A DNA stretch of 48,601 nt from an uncultured Agathobaculum sp. (GTDB taxonomy: Bacteria; Bacillota; Clostridia; Oscillospirales; Butyricicoccaceae), in NCBI RefSeq assembly GCF_944384735.1, contig NZ_CALWUN010000008.1, forward strand, positions 1 to 48,601, written 5' to 3'. A program made the translations under genes and the position numbers. Shown here piece after piece: positions 25,432-32,731 of the stretch (within the stretch, counting starts at the first letter, position 1; each line of letters begins with the position of its first letter). The notes below the pieces were generated by a model, which searched no databases, had not been told where the DNA came from, and saw nothing but the letters and a program-made list of their open reading frames with translations.

Positions 25432-25461
25432 TTGACAACCGCCGCACTTGTCCCGTATACT
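25432..25461 (+). promoter_or_regulatory. crp/fnr-like gene promoter
   Basis: TTGACA (25432-25437), 18 bp and TATACT (25456-25461), 25 bp before the start codon. Confidence 0.75.
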
Positions 25462-25486
25462 GAGGACACTGTGAGGAGGACGCAGC

Positions 25487-26143
25487 ATGAGTTTTCAGTC
25501 TTACTTCCCCATATGGGACCAACTTCAACCCCACCAACAGCGCCGGCTTCTCAATTCCCTGACCGCTCAGGCCGTGAAGCGGGATACGTTCCTGCGGGGC
25601 GGCAGCAAGGACTGCGCCGGGCTTCTGCTGATCCGTGCCGGACAGCTGCGGGCCTTTGTCTACTCGGAGGAGGGGCGGGAGATCACCATTTTCCGCCTGT
25701 TTGAAGGCGATCTGTGCCTGTTCTGCGCCCCCTGTGTCATCCCGTCCATTCAGTTTGAGGTGACCATTCAGGCGGAAAAGGACACCGAGTTCTGGAGCAT
25801 CCCGGTAGGGGTCTACCAGCAGCTCATGGCCGAGTCTGCCGCAGTGGCCAATTACACCAACGAACTGATGGCCAGCCGTTTCTCCGAGGTCATGAGCCGG
25901 ATGGAGCAGTTCATGTGGCGGAGCATGGACAGGCGGGTGGCCGCCTTTTTGCTGCAGGAGGCTGCCATCGAAGGGACCTGCGAACTGCGGATCACCCACG
26001 AGACCATCGCCCGGCATTTGGGCTCCCACCGTGAGGTGGTGACCCGTACGCTGCGGGAATTCCAGGGTGCGGGCATGGTACAGCTGTCCCGGGGCAAGGT
26101 GACCATTCTGGACAAGGAACGGCTGACTGACCTGCGCGCATAG
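25487..26143 (+). CDS. Crp/Fnr-family transcriptional regulator
   Basis: A protein of 218 residues; GAGGAGG precedes ATG 25487. The N-terminal cyclic-nucleotide-binding-like beta barrel (about 20-120) contains CLFCAPC, a cluster of three Cys that might respond to redox or oxygen, but the four-Cys pattern of Fnr is absent. A long dimer helix follows, then a winged helix with THETIARHLGSHREVVTRTL (about 165-190). The missing cAMP contacts suggest a non-cAMP ligand. Its targets are not obvious; the divergent QueD-like gene shares the upstream region. Confidence 0.88.
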   Translation: MSFQSYFPIWDQLQPHQQRRLLNSLTAQAVKRDTFLRGGSKDCAGLLLIRAGQLRAFVYSEEGREITIFRLFEGDLCLFCAPCVIPSIQFEVTIQAEKDTEFWSIPVGVYQQLMAESAAVANYTNELMASRFSEVMSRMEQFMWRSMDRRVAAFLLQEAAIEGTCELRITHETIARHLGSHREVVTRTLREFQGAGMVQLSRGKVTILDKERLTDLRA

Positions 26144-26325
26144 CTATGCTTCGTTGCCCGCAAACAAGACCCATAAGCAGGACGGGCCCCCGCTTGTTGC
26201 CGAGATCCTGCTTCACCAAATTGTTCCATTTAACGCACCCGTATCCCCAAAGGTCTCTGTGATGTTTGGATCGAGGTTTACGGGACCCTTCCCATTTTGT
26301 CTCACCTTTCCGATCGAGGTAACAT

Positions 26326-26919
26326 ATGATTCTTGAAACAAAACGATTGCTCCTGCGTCCTTTTTTGGAGACGGACGCGGCGGATGTCTACGAATATCTG
26401 AAAGAACCGGCGGTCAACTGCTTTGCCGATAGGAAGCTGCATTCGCTGGACGAGGCCAGAGAGGCCATAAGAAAGCGCCTTGGCGGGACGGAATACGATT
26501 TCGCCATCACCCTGAAAGACAGCGGCAAGGTGATCGGGGAGATCGACGCCTATCCGGTGGCGGGTGAGCCCCACACGATGCCGAACGCCGTGCAGGATAC
26601 CTTCAGCCCCTGCTGGATGCTGAACGCGGCCTATCAGGGCAAGGGGTATGCCTTCGAGGCGGCGCATGCGTTCTTTGATTATCTGTTCGCCCAAAAGGGC
26701 GCAAGGCGCATTTTTGCCTACACCGAGGATTACAACCTTGCCAGTCAGCGCCTGTGTGAAAAGCTGGGCATGCGCCGGGAGGGCGTGTTTCTCGAATTTA
26801 TCTCCTTTGTGAAAAATCCCGACGGCACGCCCCGATATGAAAACACCGTGCAGTATGCCATCTTGAAAAAGGAATGGGGGCAGCAGCAGGCCGAACAGGC
26901 AGATGGAGGTACAATATGA
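26326..26919 (+). CDS. GNAT-family N-acetyltransferase (RimJ/RimL-like)
   Basis: A protein of 197 residues. It opens with ILETKRLLLRPFLETDAADVYEYL, the usual start of RimJ/RimL-type acetyltransferases; the acetyl-CoA site is in NAAYQGKGYAFEAAHAFFDYLF (motif A) and the C-terminal part NLASQRLCEKLGMRREG is typical. Substrates of this group are ribosomal-protein N-termini, antibiotics or small amines and cannot be chosen here. Its stop overlaps the start of the DUF1801 gene (ATGA), so the two are translationally coupled. The 180 bp upstream hold no gene. Confidence 0.88.
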   Translation: MILETKRLLLRPFLETDAADVYEYLKEPAVNCFADRKLHSLDEAREAIRKRLGGTEYDFAITLKDSGKVIGEIDAYPVAGEPHTMPNAVQDTFSPCWMLNAAYQGKGYAFEAAHAFFDYLFAQKGARRIFAYTEDYNLASQRLCEKLGMRREGVFLEFISFVKNPDGTPRYENTVQYAILKKEWGQQQAEQADGGTI

Positions 26920-27293
26920 GCGCAGCTTCTGTTTCCGAGTATGTGGAGTCGCTGAACGAAGAGCAGCGGCGGTATGTCAGCGCGTTTATTGACTTTATGC
27001 GTGTGGAATACCCGCAGTTGCTCCCGAAAATCTCCTTTTCCATGCCCATGTGGCTGGTCGGGAAAAAGATGAGGGAGGGATATGTGGCGGTTTCTGCGGC
27101 GAAAAACCACTTCTCCGTTCATTTTTCTGACGAGGCGTTTCTGCATCGCTTGGCTGAGAGCCTGCCCGCCTGCAAAAAGGGCAAGCGGTGCATCAATATC
27201 CAATACGGTGATGAATCGTCCTTCCGGGTGGTGGAAGCGGCTGTCCGCGATTTTTTGAAACGCTATCCGGTTGAAGGGAACGCATCCCGATGA
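26916..27293 (+). CDS. DUF1801-family protein
   Basis: A protein of 125 residues with GGAGG ahead of ATG 26916, which overlaps the previous stop by 4 nt. The pattern SVSEYVESLNEEQRRYVSA, then PKISFSMPMWLVGKK, AKNHFSVHF and a basic ending with INIQYGDE fits DUF1801 (YdhG-like) proteins. These small cytosolic alpha/beta proteins often sit beside acetyltransferases or regulators; one relative was proposed as an iron chaperone, but the function is not settled. Confidence 0.8.
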   Translation: MSAASVSEYVESLNEEQRRYVSAFIDFMRVEYPQLLPKISFSMPMWLVGKKMREGYVAVSAAKNHFSVHFSDEAFLHRLAESLPACKKGKRCINIQYGDESSFRVVEAAVRDFLKRYPVEGNASR

Positions 27294-27443
27294 ACGGCAT
27301 GGCAGAGCGCTGGACAGGCACCGATGGCAAATACCCCGAACTACATTGCTGAAACAGCAGTACCGCCTGCGGCACATCGCGCAGCGGGCGGTATGCTTTG
27401 TCGATTGCGCGGGAAACGAATACGCCTGCTTTCCCCAAAAGGC

Positions 27444-27473
27444 TTGTGCAATGACGCAAAAAAGAGGTACAAT
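27444..27473 (+). promoter_or_regulatory. promoter of AgrC-like kinase gene
   Basis: TTGTGC (27444-27449), 18 bp, TACAAT (27468-27473), 54 bp before the ATG. The rest of 27294-27527 has no gene I can support. Confidence 0.55.
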
Positions 27474-27527
27474 TGATACGTCTTGGAGCAGAATGACGAA
27501 AAATGACTGGCTGAAGGGGCGGAACGC

Positions 27528-28787
27528 ATGGTAGATCTGTTTATCATGGAGTATTTGACGGTGTTATATATGATTATGGCGTTTCTGTTTATGGACAGCC
27601 GGTATTCCCGGCGGCGAACGCTTTTCATCGTTTCCAGCGTCACGCTCCTGCTGATGACGGCGGTGGCCGCCCTGCACCGGGCGGCAGATAGGGATGCTGC
27701 CTTTTGGACCTTTGCTATGACCATCCACATCCCGCTGATCCTGCTGCTTTTCACGCTCAGCCGGTTCCGGGGATGGCGGCTGATCTTCCAACAGTTCTCC
27801 GTCGTTCTGTTCTGTACGCTGATCCACCACATATCAGGGCTGATCTACTACCTGTCGGGCAACCGCTTCTGGGTGCTGGTGCTGTCCTGCGCGGTTCTCA
27901 GCGCCTGGGTCATCTGGTTCTTGATCCGCTTTTTGCGGCCGCTGTTTTTCCAGATACTGTTGGAGCTGCACCGGGGCTGGTGGCTGATATGTCTGGTCAT
28001 GGCGACCTACTACATCATCGCCGTCTATCTGATCCCCGGATATGCAGGCTTCGATTTAAGAGGTACCATCATCAAACCGGCGATTGCTCTGCTGATGTTA
28101 GGGTTTTATTCCATTTTGATGTTCCTCTTTACCAGCATCAAAAAGGAGATGGAGGCGCGTCACAACGCCCAAATGTCCGCCTTGCAGTTATCGGCTTTCC
28201 AAAGCCGCATGGAAGCGGTGAAGGCAGCGGAAAATGCGATCCGCACCGAACGCCATGATCTTCGTCACCGGCTTCAGGCTGTGGCCGAGCTGGTGTCGCG
28301 GGGAGATAAAGACGCCGCCCTGAATTTTCTGGATGCGGCGCAGAAGCGGCTGGATGATCAGAAGGAGATCCGCTGGTGCCGTCCGCCGGTTCTGGACGCG
28401 GTATTTTCCTCCTACTTTGACCAAGCCCAAAATCAGGGCATTTCCGTGGAAGCAAAGATCGCCCTTTCCGACACCCTTTCCGTGCATGAGGGCGAATTGG
28501 CCATTGTATTGGCAAACGCTTTGGAAAATGCCATCCACGCCAATCTGGCCCTGCCCCCGGAACAGCGCAAGATCCGATGCAAAGTGGTGGGGATGCCCAG
28601 CGTCATGCTGGAAATCTCCAATCCCTGTGCTGCCGCTGTCACCTTTGACAGCAATGGCCTGCCGGTGGCCCAAAGGGAGGGACACGGCCTCGGGGTGCAG
28701 TCCATCTCCGCGTTTTGCCGGAAAAGCGGCGCCGTCTGCCAGTTTGAACTGACAGACGGTTGGTTTCATTTAAGATTGGTGCTGTAA
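27528..28787 (+). CDS. AgrC/VirS-type GHKL sensor kinase, orphan
   Basis: A protein of 419 residues. Six or more hydrophobic helices fill residues 1-203, followed by a coiled coil and the H-box ERHDLRHRLQ with His243. The GHKL ATPase part has ANALENAIHAN (N box) and GHGLGVQSI (G box). This is the design of AgrC-type kinases that detect peptide signals and pass phosphate to LytTR regulators. No LytTR regulator, AgrB protease or signal-peptide gene is adjacent, so the partner must be elsewhere or has been lost. Confidence 0.88.
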   Translation: MVDLFIMEYLTVLYMIMAFLFMDSRYSRRRTLFIVSSVTLLLMTAVAALHRAADRDAAFWTFAMTIHIPLILLLFTLSRFRGWRLIFQQFSVVLFCTLIHHISGLIYYLSGNRFWVLVLSCAVLSAWVIWFLIRFLRPLFFQILLELHRGWWLICLVMATYYIIAVYLIPGYAGFDLRGTIIKPAIALLMLGFYSILMFLFTSIKKEMEARHNAQMSALQLSAFQSRMEAVKAAENAIRTERHDLRHRLQAVAELVSRGDKDAALNFLDAAQKRLDDQKEIRWCRPPVLDAVFSSYFDQAQNQGISVEAKIALSDTLSVHEGELAIVLANALENAIHANLALPPEQRKIRCKVVGMPSVMLEISNPCAAAVTFDSNGLPVAQREGHGLGVQSISAFCRKSGAVCQFELTDGWFHLRLVL

Positions 28788-28933
28788 GCTGCGCCTGTCT
28801 ACATAACGTCCGGCATAATCATTGGTTCCCTCGGACGCTCCCATAGATTTTAAGCATAACAGAATATTCAATATAAGTATTTGTTATTTCTCCGGGCGGA
28901 TGCTAAAATAAACTCGATCAAACCAATATAGGA

Positions 28934-29163
28934 GAATGTTAAGGAATTAGACGCGTTTTTCCAGCATCTGAACAGGAAAAACCCGTAGAGAGCGGGAGCG
29001 AATTACACCGGTTCATGCACCGGGCCAATTAGGCGGCACTGTGCCGCATGGCAGCGATCAACGGCAGCTGCCATACGTCGGAAGAGCTGCGCGGCTTGCC
29101 CCCCAGCAGACCGGCCGGCCGGTGGATGGGCGCTGCGCGCTGTGCCCGCCAAGGTGATCGGCA
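28934..29163 (+). pseudogene. sugar O-acetyltransferase remnant (Maa/LacA type)
   Basis: Reading across frames gives LDAFFQHLNRK, then (after a one-base gap in an A5 run, 28977-28981) PVESGSELHRFMHRAN, a TAG stop, AALCRMAAINGSCHTSEEL and, after another shift, TGRPVDG. This is the N-terminal Mac domain of maltose/galactoside acetyltransferases. The left-handed hexapeptide-repeat part is absent. Multiple lesions show true decay rather than a single sequencing error. A ribosome site (AGGAGA) remains at about 28931. Confidence 0.7.
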
Positions 29164-29185
29164 AAATTTATGAGGAGGGAAATTT

Positions 29186-29725
29186 ATGAGCAAACAGATT
29201 CTGGTCATTTCCACCAGCCCCCGGAAGGGCGGCAATTCGGATACTTTAGCAGACGCCTTTATCCAAGGCGCCCGAGAGGAAGGACACCGGGTGGAGAAAA
29301 TCACCCTGTACGACAAGGACATTGGGTTCTGCAAAGGTTGCCTTACCTGCGTCAAAACCCAGCGCTGTGTGATCCACGACGATGCGGCTGCCATTGCCCA
29401 GCAGATGCTGACGGCGGACGTGCTGGTCTTTGCCACCCCGGTCTACTATTATGGGATGTGCGGCCAGATGAAAACCCTGCTGGACCGCGCCAACCCGCTC
29501 TATTCCGCGGCCTATCACTTCCGGGACGTTTATCTGCTGGCCGCTGCGGCGGAGGAGAACGAGCACACAGTGGATGGGACGGTCACCGGGCTGCAGGGAT
29601 GGGTCGACTGCTTTGGCAAGGCCCGGCTGGCCGGGACGGTCTTTGCCGGCGGCGTCACTGCCGTAGGGGAGATTCGGGGACACGCTGCCTTGGAACGGGC
29701 CCATGAGATGGGCAGGCGGGCATAA
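29186..29725 (+). CDS. flavodoxin-like NAD(P)H-dependent oxidoreductase
   Basis: A protein of 179 residues with AGGAGGG ahead of ATG 29186. It has the flavodoxin-like FMN reductase fold: STSPRKGGNSDTLADAF at the phosphate loop, FCKGCLTCVKTQRCVIHDD (the Cys-containing loop common in Clostridia iron-sulfur-flavoprotein-like reductases) and ATPVYYYGMCGQMKTLLDR at the isoalloxazine site. The Cys loop has fewer Cys than needed to be sure of an iron-sulfur cluster. It should reduce FMN-bound substrates or quinones in the cytosol. Followed by a lipoprotein gene on the same strand. Confidence 0.88.
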   Translation: MSKQILVISTSPRKGGNSDTLADAFIQGAREEGHRVEKITLYDKDIGFCKGCLTCVKTQRCVIHDDAAAIAQQMLTADVLVFATPVYYYGMCGQMKTLLDRANPLYSAAYHFRDVYLLAAAAEENEHTVDGTVTGLQGWVDCFGKARLAGTVFAGGVTAVGEIRGHAALERAHEMGRRA

Positions 29726-29773
29726 GGGGGAGCAACCTATCTGAAGTGCGTGCTTCGGGGAAGGAGAACTGCC

Positions 29774-30277
29774 ATGGACAAGATTTTTTGTACACTCCTT
29801 GTGAGCATCTGCCTCACCGCCTGCGGTGCCGGGCAAGCTGCGCCCAGCAGCGAGCTGCCACAGGATAGTCTGTTGGCGCAGGGATCAGAGTCTGCGGGGC
29901 AGAACGCCCAGACTCCGGCAGAGGAGGAACCTATGCTGCACATTACCGTAGGAGACCATGAACTCACGGCCACATTTGCGGATAACAGCTCCGCCGAGGA
30001 ATTTCGTGAACTGCTGGCACAAGGCCCGGTTACTGTGGAGATGGAGGACTACGGCGGCTTTGAAAAGGTGGGGTCTCTGGGCACGACGCTGACCCGGAAC
30101 GATACACAGATCATCACCGAGCCCGGCGATGTGATCCTTTATCAGGGTAACCAGATCACCATCTACTACGACACCAATACATGGAGCTTCACCCGGCTGG
30201 CCCGGATCAATGATCCCACCGGTTTGCGGGAAAAGCTGGGGGACGGAGCGGTTTCGGTCACATTCTCCCTGCAATAA
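29774..30277 (+). CDS. cyclophilin-like-fold lipoprotein
   Basis: A protein of 167 residues from ATG 29774, 6-7 nt after AAGGAGA. It has a signal peptide with lipobox LTAC, a low-complexity Ser/Glu/Gln linker, then a domain starting MLHITVGDHELTATFADNSS and including GPVTVEMEDYGGFEKVG and GDVILYQGNQITIYYDTN. This matches the bacterial cyclophilin-like domain (Cyclophil_like2) often found beside flavoprotein reductases, as here. The family has no proven isomerase activity; a small-molecule or redox role is possible. Confidence 0.82.
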   Translation: MDKIFCTLLVSICLTACGAGQAAPSSELPQDSLLAQGSESAGQNAQTPAEEEPMLHITVGDHELTATFADNSSAEEFRELLAQGPVTVEMEDYGGFEKVGSLGTTLTRNDTQIITEPGDVILYQGNQITIYYDTNTWSFTRLARINDPTGLREKLGDGAVSVTFSLQ

Positions 30278-30332
30278 AAAGCAGGCCAGCTTCGGCAGAA
30301 ACACAGACTGCGCTCAAATGGAAAATTGAGCC

Positions 30333-30380
30333 AAAGAAGAGCCTTCCGAAACGCACAGATTTCGGAAGGCTCTTCTTTTT
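30333..30380 (+). terminator. terminator after cyclophilin-like gene
   Basis: AAAGAAGAGCCTTCCGAAA and TTTCGGAAGGCTCTTCTTTTT: an 18-bp stem with an 8-nt loop and a T-run. The A-rich 5' side makes it usable on both strands. Confidence 0.9.
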
Positions 30381-30501
30381 GTCTGTTGCATATGAAAAAC
30401 GGATAGGTCTGATGTGCGCGTCAGGCGGAATGGGGGGCAACAGTCAGTTGCTTTGCTTTTTGCTCCCCCTGTGATACAATGCAGACAAGGTGGTGATCGA
30501 T

Positions 30502-30951
30502 ATGGAACCCAAAGAAATCCTTTTGGAACTGCGCACAAAGCGTGGACTTTCCCAAGAACAGTTAGCGGAACAAGTGCATGTGACCCGGCAGGCTGTTTCC
30601 CGCTGGGAGACGGGTGAAACGGTGCCCAATACAGAAACCTTGAAGCTGCTCTCCGGGCTGTTTGATGTCTCCATCAATACCCTGCTGGGCTCGCCGCGGC
30701 AGCTGATCTGTCAATGCTGCGGCATGCCGCTGGAGGACGCCAATATCAGCCGGGAGCCGGACGGCACCTTCAATGAGGCGTACTGTAAGTGGTGTTATGC
30801 CGACGGGAAATTTGTTTACACGAGCCTCGAGGAACTGCTGTGTTTCTTAGAGCGGCATATGTCCAATGAAAACTGGCCGCCGGAGCAGGTCCGAGCCTAC
30901 TTTGCAGCGCAGCTGCCAAAGCTGAACCACTGGAAACAGTCCGAAACATGA
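30502..30951 (+). CDS. XRE-type HTH protein with C-terminal zinc-ribbon domain
   Basis: A protein of 149 residues from ATG 30502 (GGTGGTGAT upstream). The HTH_3 domain occupies residues 1-60 (LRTKRGLSQEQLAEQVHVTR, QAVSRWETGETVPN). A second domain starts with CQCCGMPLED and CKWCYADGKFVY, a putative zinc-ribbon widespread in Clostridia regulators and stand-alone proteins; four Cys at CxxC spacings could hold zinc. The role may be regulation coupled to an unknown ligand. It has its own terminator. Confidence 0.85.
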   Translation: MEPKEILLELRTKRGLSQEQLAEQVHVTRQAVSRWETGETVPNTETLKLLSGLFDVSINTLLGSPRQLICQCCGMPLEDANISREPDGTFNEAYCKWCYADGKFVYTSLEELLCFLERHMSNENWPPEQVRAYFAAQLPKLNHWKQSET

Positions 30952-30998
30952 GAACATCCCTCTGAAATCTGCGGTTTTCAGAGGGATGTTCTTTTCTT
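30951..30998 (+). terminator. terminator after HTH-zinc-ribbon gene
   Basis: AGAACATCCCTCTGAAA and TTTCAGAGGGATGTTCT with a short loop and following TTTTC, starting at the stop codon. Confidence 0.88.
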
Positions 30999-31140
30999 GG
31001 TGTCATTTGGAGTGATACCATAAAGCCGTCCATCCGATGTGATATCATAAGCTGTACGGCGCTTCAGCGGTCAGATGCAGCGAATGCGGCGTGTGAATGT
31101 GCTCATTCACCGATAGTTTTGTTCGAAAAAATGAAACCAA

Positions 31141-31167
31141 AGGCCATCCGCTTTGTGCAGACGGCCT
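31141..31167 (-). terminator. possible terminator of the isomerase gene
   Basis: On the minus strand AGGCCGTCTGC and GCGGATGGCCT pair over 11 bp (with G-T pairs) around loop ACAAA, followed by TTGGTTT. It lies about 110 bp beyond the gene end. The remainder of 30999-31276 shows no gene. Confidence 0.45.
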
Positions 31168-31276
31168 GCGGTTTTGAAGCAGTCTGCCAGCGGCATACTG
31201 CGTATTGTAAAGTGGGATTTGTGCGCAGCGCTGGCAGGCGCGTGATAAAGAGGGACGGTTTGCCCTGTTCCCGCGC

Positions 31277-32065
31277 TCAAGCGTTCTCCATGATCGCCTT
31301 GACGGCGGTTTTTGTGTCGGTGAGCGGGAACAGCTCGTAGCCGACGCGGCCGGTGTAGCCGCAGGCCTCGAGGTGCGCGAGCACCTTCTTGTAGTTGATC
31401 TCGCCCGTGCCCGGCTCGTGGCGGCCGGGCGCGTCCGCGACGTGGATGTGGCCGAAGCAGTCAGCGTAGCTTGTGATCGTGTCGCAGATGCAGCCCTCGT
31501 TGATCTGCATGTGATAGACGTCGTACAGCAGCTTCAGCCGCGGCGAGCCGATCAGGCGCACAATCTCCGCGCCCATCTGCGTGGTGGCGAGGAAGTTGCC
31601 GACGTGGTCGGTCGTGATGTTGAGCGCTTCGAGGTTGAGGTTGACGCCCTCCTGCTCGGCAAGCTCAGCGCAGGCGAGCAGCGTGTCGTACATCGCGCAC
31701 AGCTTGACCGTGTGCGACAGGTTGTCGTAGTGGTCGACGACGATGCCGCCCTCGCCGAGCGCGTTCGAGTGGATGGTCACGCTCGACGCGCCGACCTGCT
31801 TTGCCGCCGCGATCGACTGCTTTAAGTAGTCGAGGTATTTCTCTTTGTGCGTCGGGTCGACGAGCGAATAGTCCGCGTCGCCGTTGAAGCCCGAAATTGC
31901 GATGCCCGCCTTTTCGGCGGCCCCGCGCGTCGCGTCCAGATCGCGGATGCGCCAGTCCCAGAACTCGACGGCCTCAAAGCCGTCGTCCTTGGCCGCCTGA
32001 AAGCGGTCGGGCCAGTCCAGCTCGGTGTACAGCGTGTCGATGCACGCGCATTTTCTCAGTGCCAT
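31277..32065 (-). CDS. hydroxypyruvate-isomerase-like sugar isomerase/epimerase
   Basis: A protein of 262 residues from ATG 32065 (AAAGGAG about 10 nt upstream). It is an AP-endonuclease-2-type TIM barrel: GFEAVEFWDW, then the metal-site acids in NLEALN, LLYDVYHMQ, HIHVADAPGRHEPG and YTGRVGYELFP. These match the Hyi/OtnI family, which interconverts hydroxypyruvate and tartronate semialdehyde or C4 tetrulosonates. No kinase or reductase of those pathways is adjacent, so the exact substrate is uncertain. Confidence 0.85.
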   Translation of the reverse strand: MALRKCACIDTLYTELDWPDRFQAAKDDGFEAVEFWDWRIRDLDATRGAAEKAGIAISGFNGDADYSLVDPTHKEKYLDYLKQSIAAAKQVGASSVTIHSNALGEGGIVVDHYDNLSHTVKLCAMYDTLLACAELAEQEGVNLNLEALNITTDHVGNFLATTQMGAEIVRLIGSPRLKLLYDVYHMQINEGCICDTITSYADCFGHIHVADAPGRHEPGTGEINYKKVLAHLEACGYTGRVGYELFPLTDTKTAVKAIMENA

Positions 32066-32215
32066 GTCATTTGGTCTCCTTTTCGAAAAGTGGGGACGCG
32101 GTGCGGCGTCCCGGCTACTGCCTTTATCATACCACCCCGCGGCGCAGGATACAATCGCGGAAATCCGCGCCGGACGGCCGTCTTTGATAATTTTCGAAAA
32201 AACGCGAAAAAGAAC

Positions 32216-32244
32216 TTGACAGTACGGGCAAGACAGGCTATAAT
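32216..32244 (+). promoter_or_regulatory. promoter of the tRNA operon
   Basis: Consensus TTGACA (32216-32221), 17-bp spacer and TATAAT (32239-32244), 43 bp before tRNA-Met. Confidence 0.9.
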
Positions 32245-32287
32245 ATATTTCGTCGCCAGCGAACGGGCGACGCGGGAAAGTAAGCAT

Positions 32288-32364
32288 GGCGGTATAGCTT
32301 AGTTGGCTAGAGCGTCCGGTTCATACCCGGAAGGTCATTGGTTCAAGTCCAATTACCGCTACCA
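32288..32364 (+). tRNA. tRNA-Met (anticodon CAT)
   Basis: Acceptor GGCGGTA/TACCGCT with encoded CCA, anticodon arm CCGGTTCATACCCGG, T loop TTCAAGT. The form matches Firmicute elongator tRNA-Met; a lysidine-modified tRNA-Ile cannot be ruled out from sequence. Confidence 0.93.
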
Positions 32365-32373
32365 TTTTCCCTT

Positions 32374-32448
32374 GGCCCGTTGGTCAAGCGGTTAAGACAC
32401 CGCCCTTTCACGGCGGTAACGCGGGTTCGAGTCCCGCACGGGTCACCA
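32374..32448 (+). tRNA. tRNA-Glu (anticodon TTC)
   Basis: Acceptor GGCCCGT/ACGGGTC, anticodon loop CTTTCAC, encoded CCA. It follows tRNA-Met by 9 bp. Confidence 0.95.
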
Positions 32449-32451
32449 TAT

Positions 32452-32527
32452 GGAAGTTTAGCTCAGCTGGGAGAGCATCTGCCTTACAAGCAGAGGGTCA
32501 GCGGTTCGAGCCCGTTAACTTCCACCA
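32452..32527 (+). tRNA. tRNA-Val (anticodon TAC)
   Basis: Acceptor GGAAGTT/AACTTCC, anticodon loop CTTACAA, encoded CCA. It follows tRNA-Glu by 3 bp, so the three are processed from one transcript. Confidence 0.95.
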
Positions 32528-32528
32528 C

Positions 32529-32567
32529 AAAACCTGCATTATCCTTGCGGTAATGCAGGTTTTTTTG
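32529..32567 (+). terminator. terminator of the tRNA operon
   Basis: AAAACCTGCATTA and TAATGCAGGTTTTTTT enclose a 10-nt loop: a strong intrinsic terminator. Confidence 0.93.
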
Positions 32568-32605
32568 TGTTGCGTGCAGCGGCCGCGCCCGCCGCAAAAG
32601 GGGGG

Positions 32606-32635
32606 CTGGCAAAACCGGTTTTTTTATGGTATAGT
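32606..32635 (+). promoter_or_regulatory. putative promoter of the SLH-protein gene
   Basis: TATAGT (32630-32635) with a weak CTGGCA 18 bp upstream (32606-32611), giving a leader of about 90 nt. Confidence 0.45.
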
Positions 32636-32700
32636 AATAGCAGCAAGCAATCAGCCCCGCCGCGCGGGCGGGAAAACGGAAATGAAGGATACAAGGGGGT

Positions 32701-32724
32701 ACCTCCTGCCGCCCCGAAGGAGGT
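32701..32724 (+). promoter_or_regulatory. hairpin masking the ribosome site of the SLH gene
   Basis: ACCTCCT (32701-32707) is the exact complement of AGGAGGT (32718-32724), the Shine-Dalgarno site 7 nt before ATG 32732. With a 10-nt loop the two would close a 7-bp hairpin that hides the ribosome site in the mRNA, implying translational control. Confidence 0.6.
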
Positions 32725-32731
32725 TTTCGGT

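Noticed and set aside
27271-27534. Small plus-strand frame of 87 codons before the AgrC-like gene
   Set aside because: It overlaps the end of the DUF1801 gene, has no ribosome site or family match, and contains the promoter of the kinase gene.
31119-31340. Plus-strand frame of 73 codons before the isomerase gene
   Set aside because: Its 3' part overlaps the real isomerase gene on the other strand and it has neither a promoter nor a family match.
32288-32527. Tandem tRNA genes as a CRISPR-like repeat array
   Set aside because: The three units fold as standard tRNAs with different anticodons; no regularly spaced repeats exist anywhere in the window.
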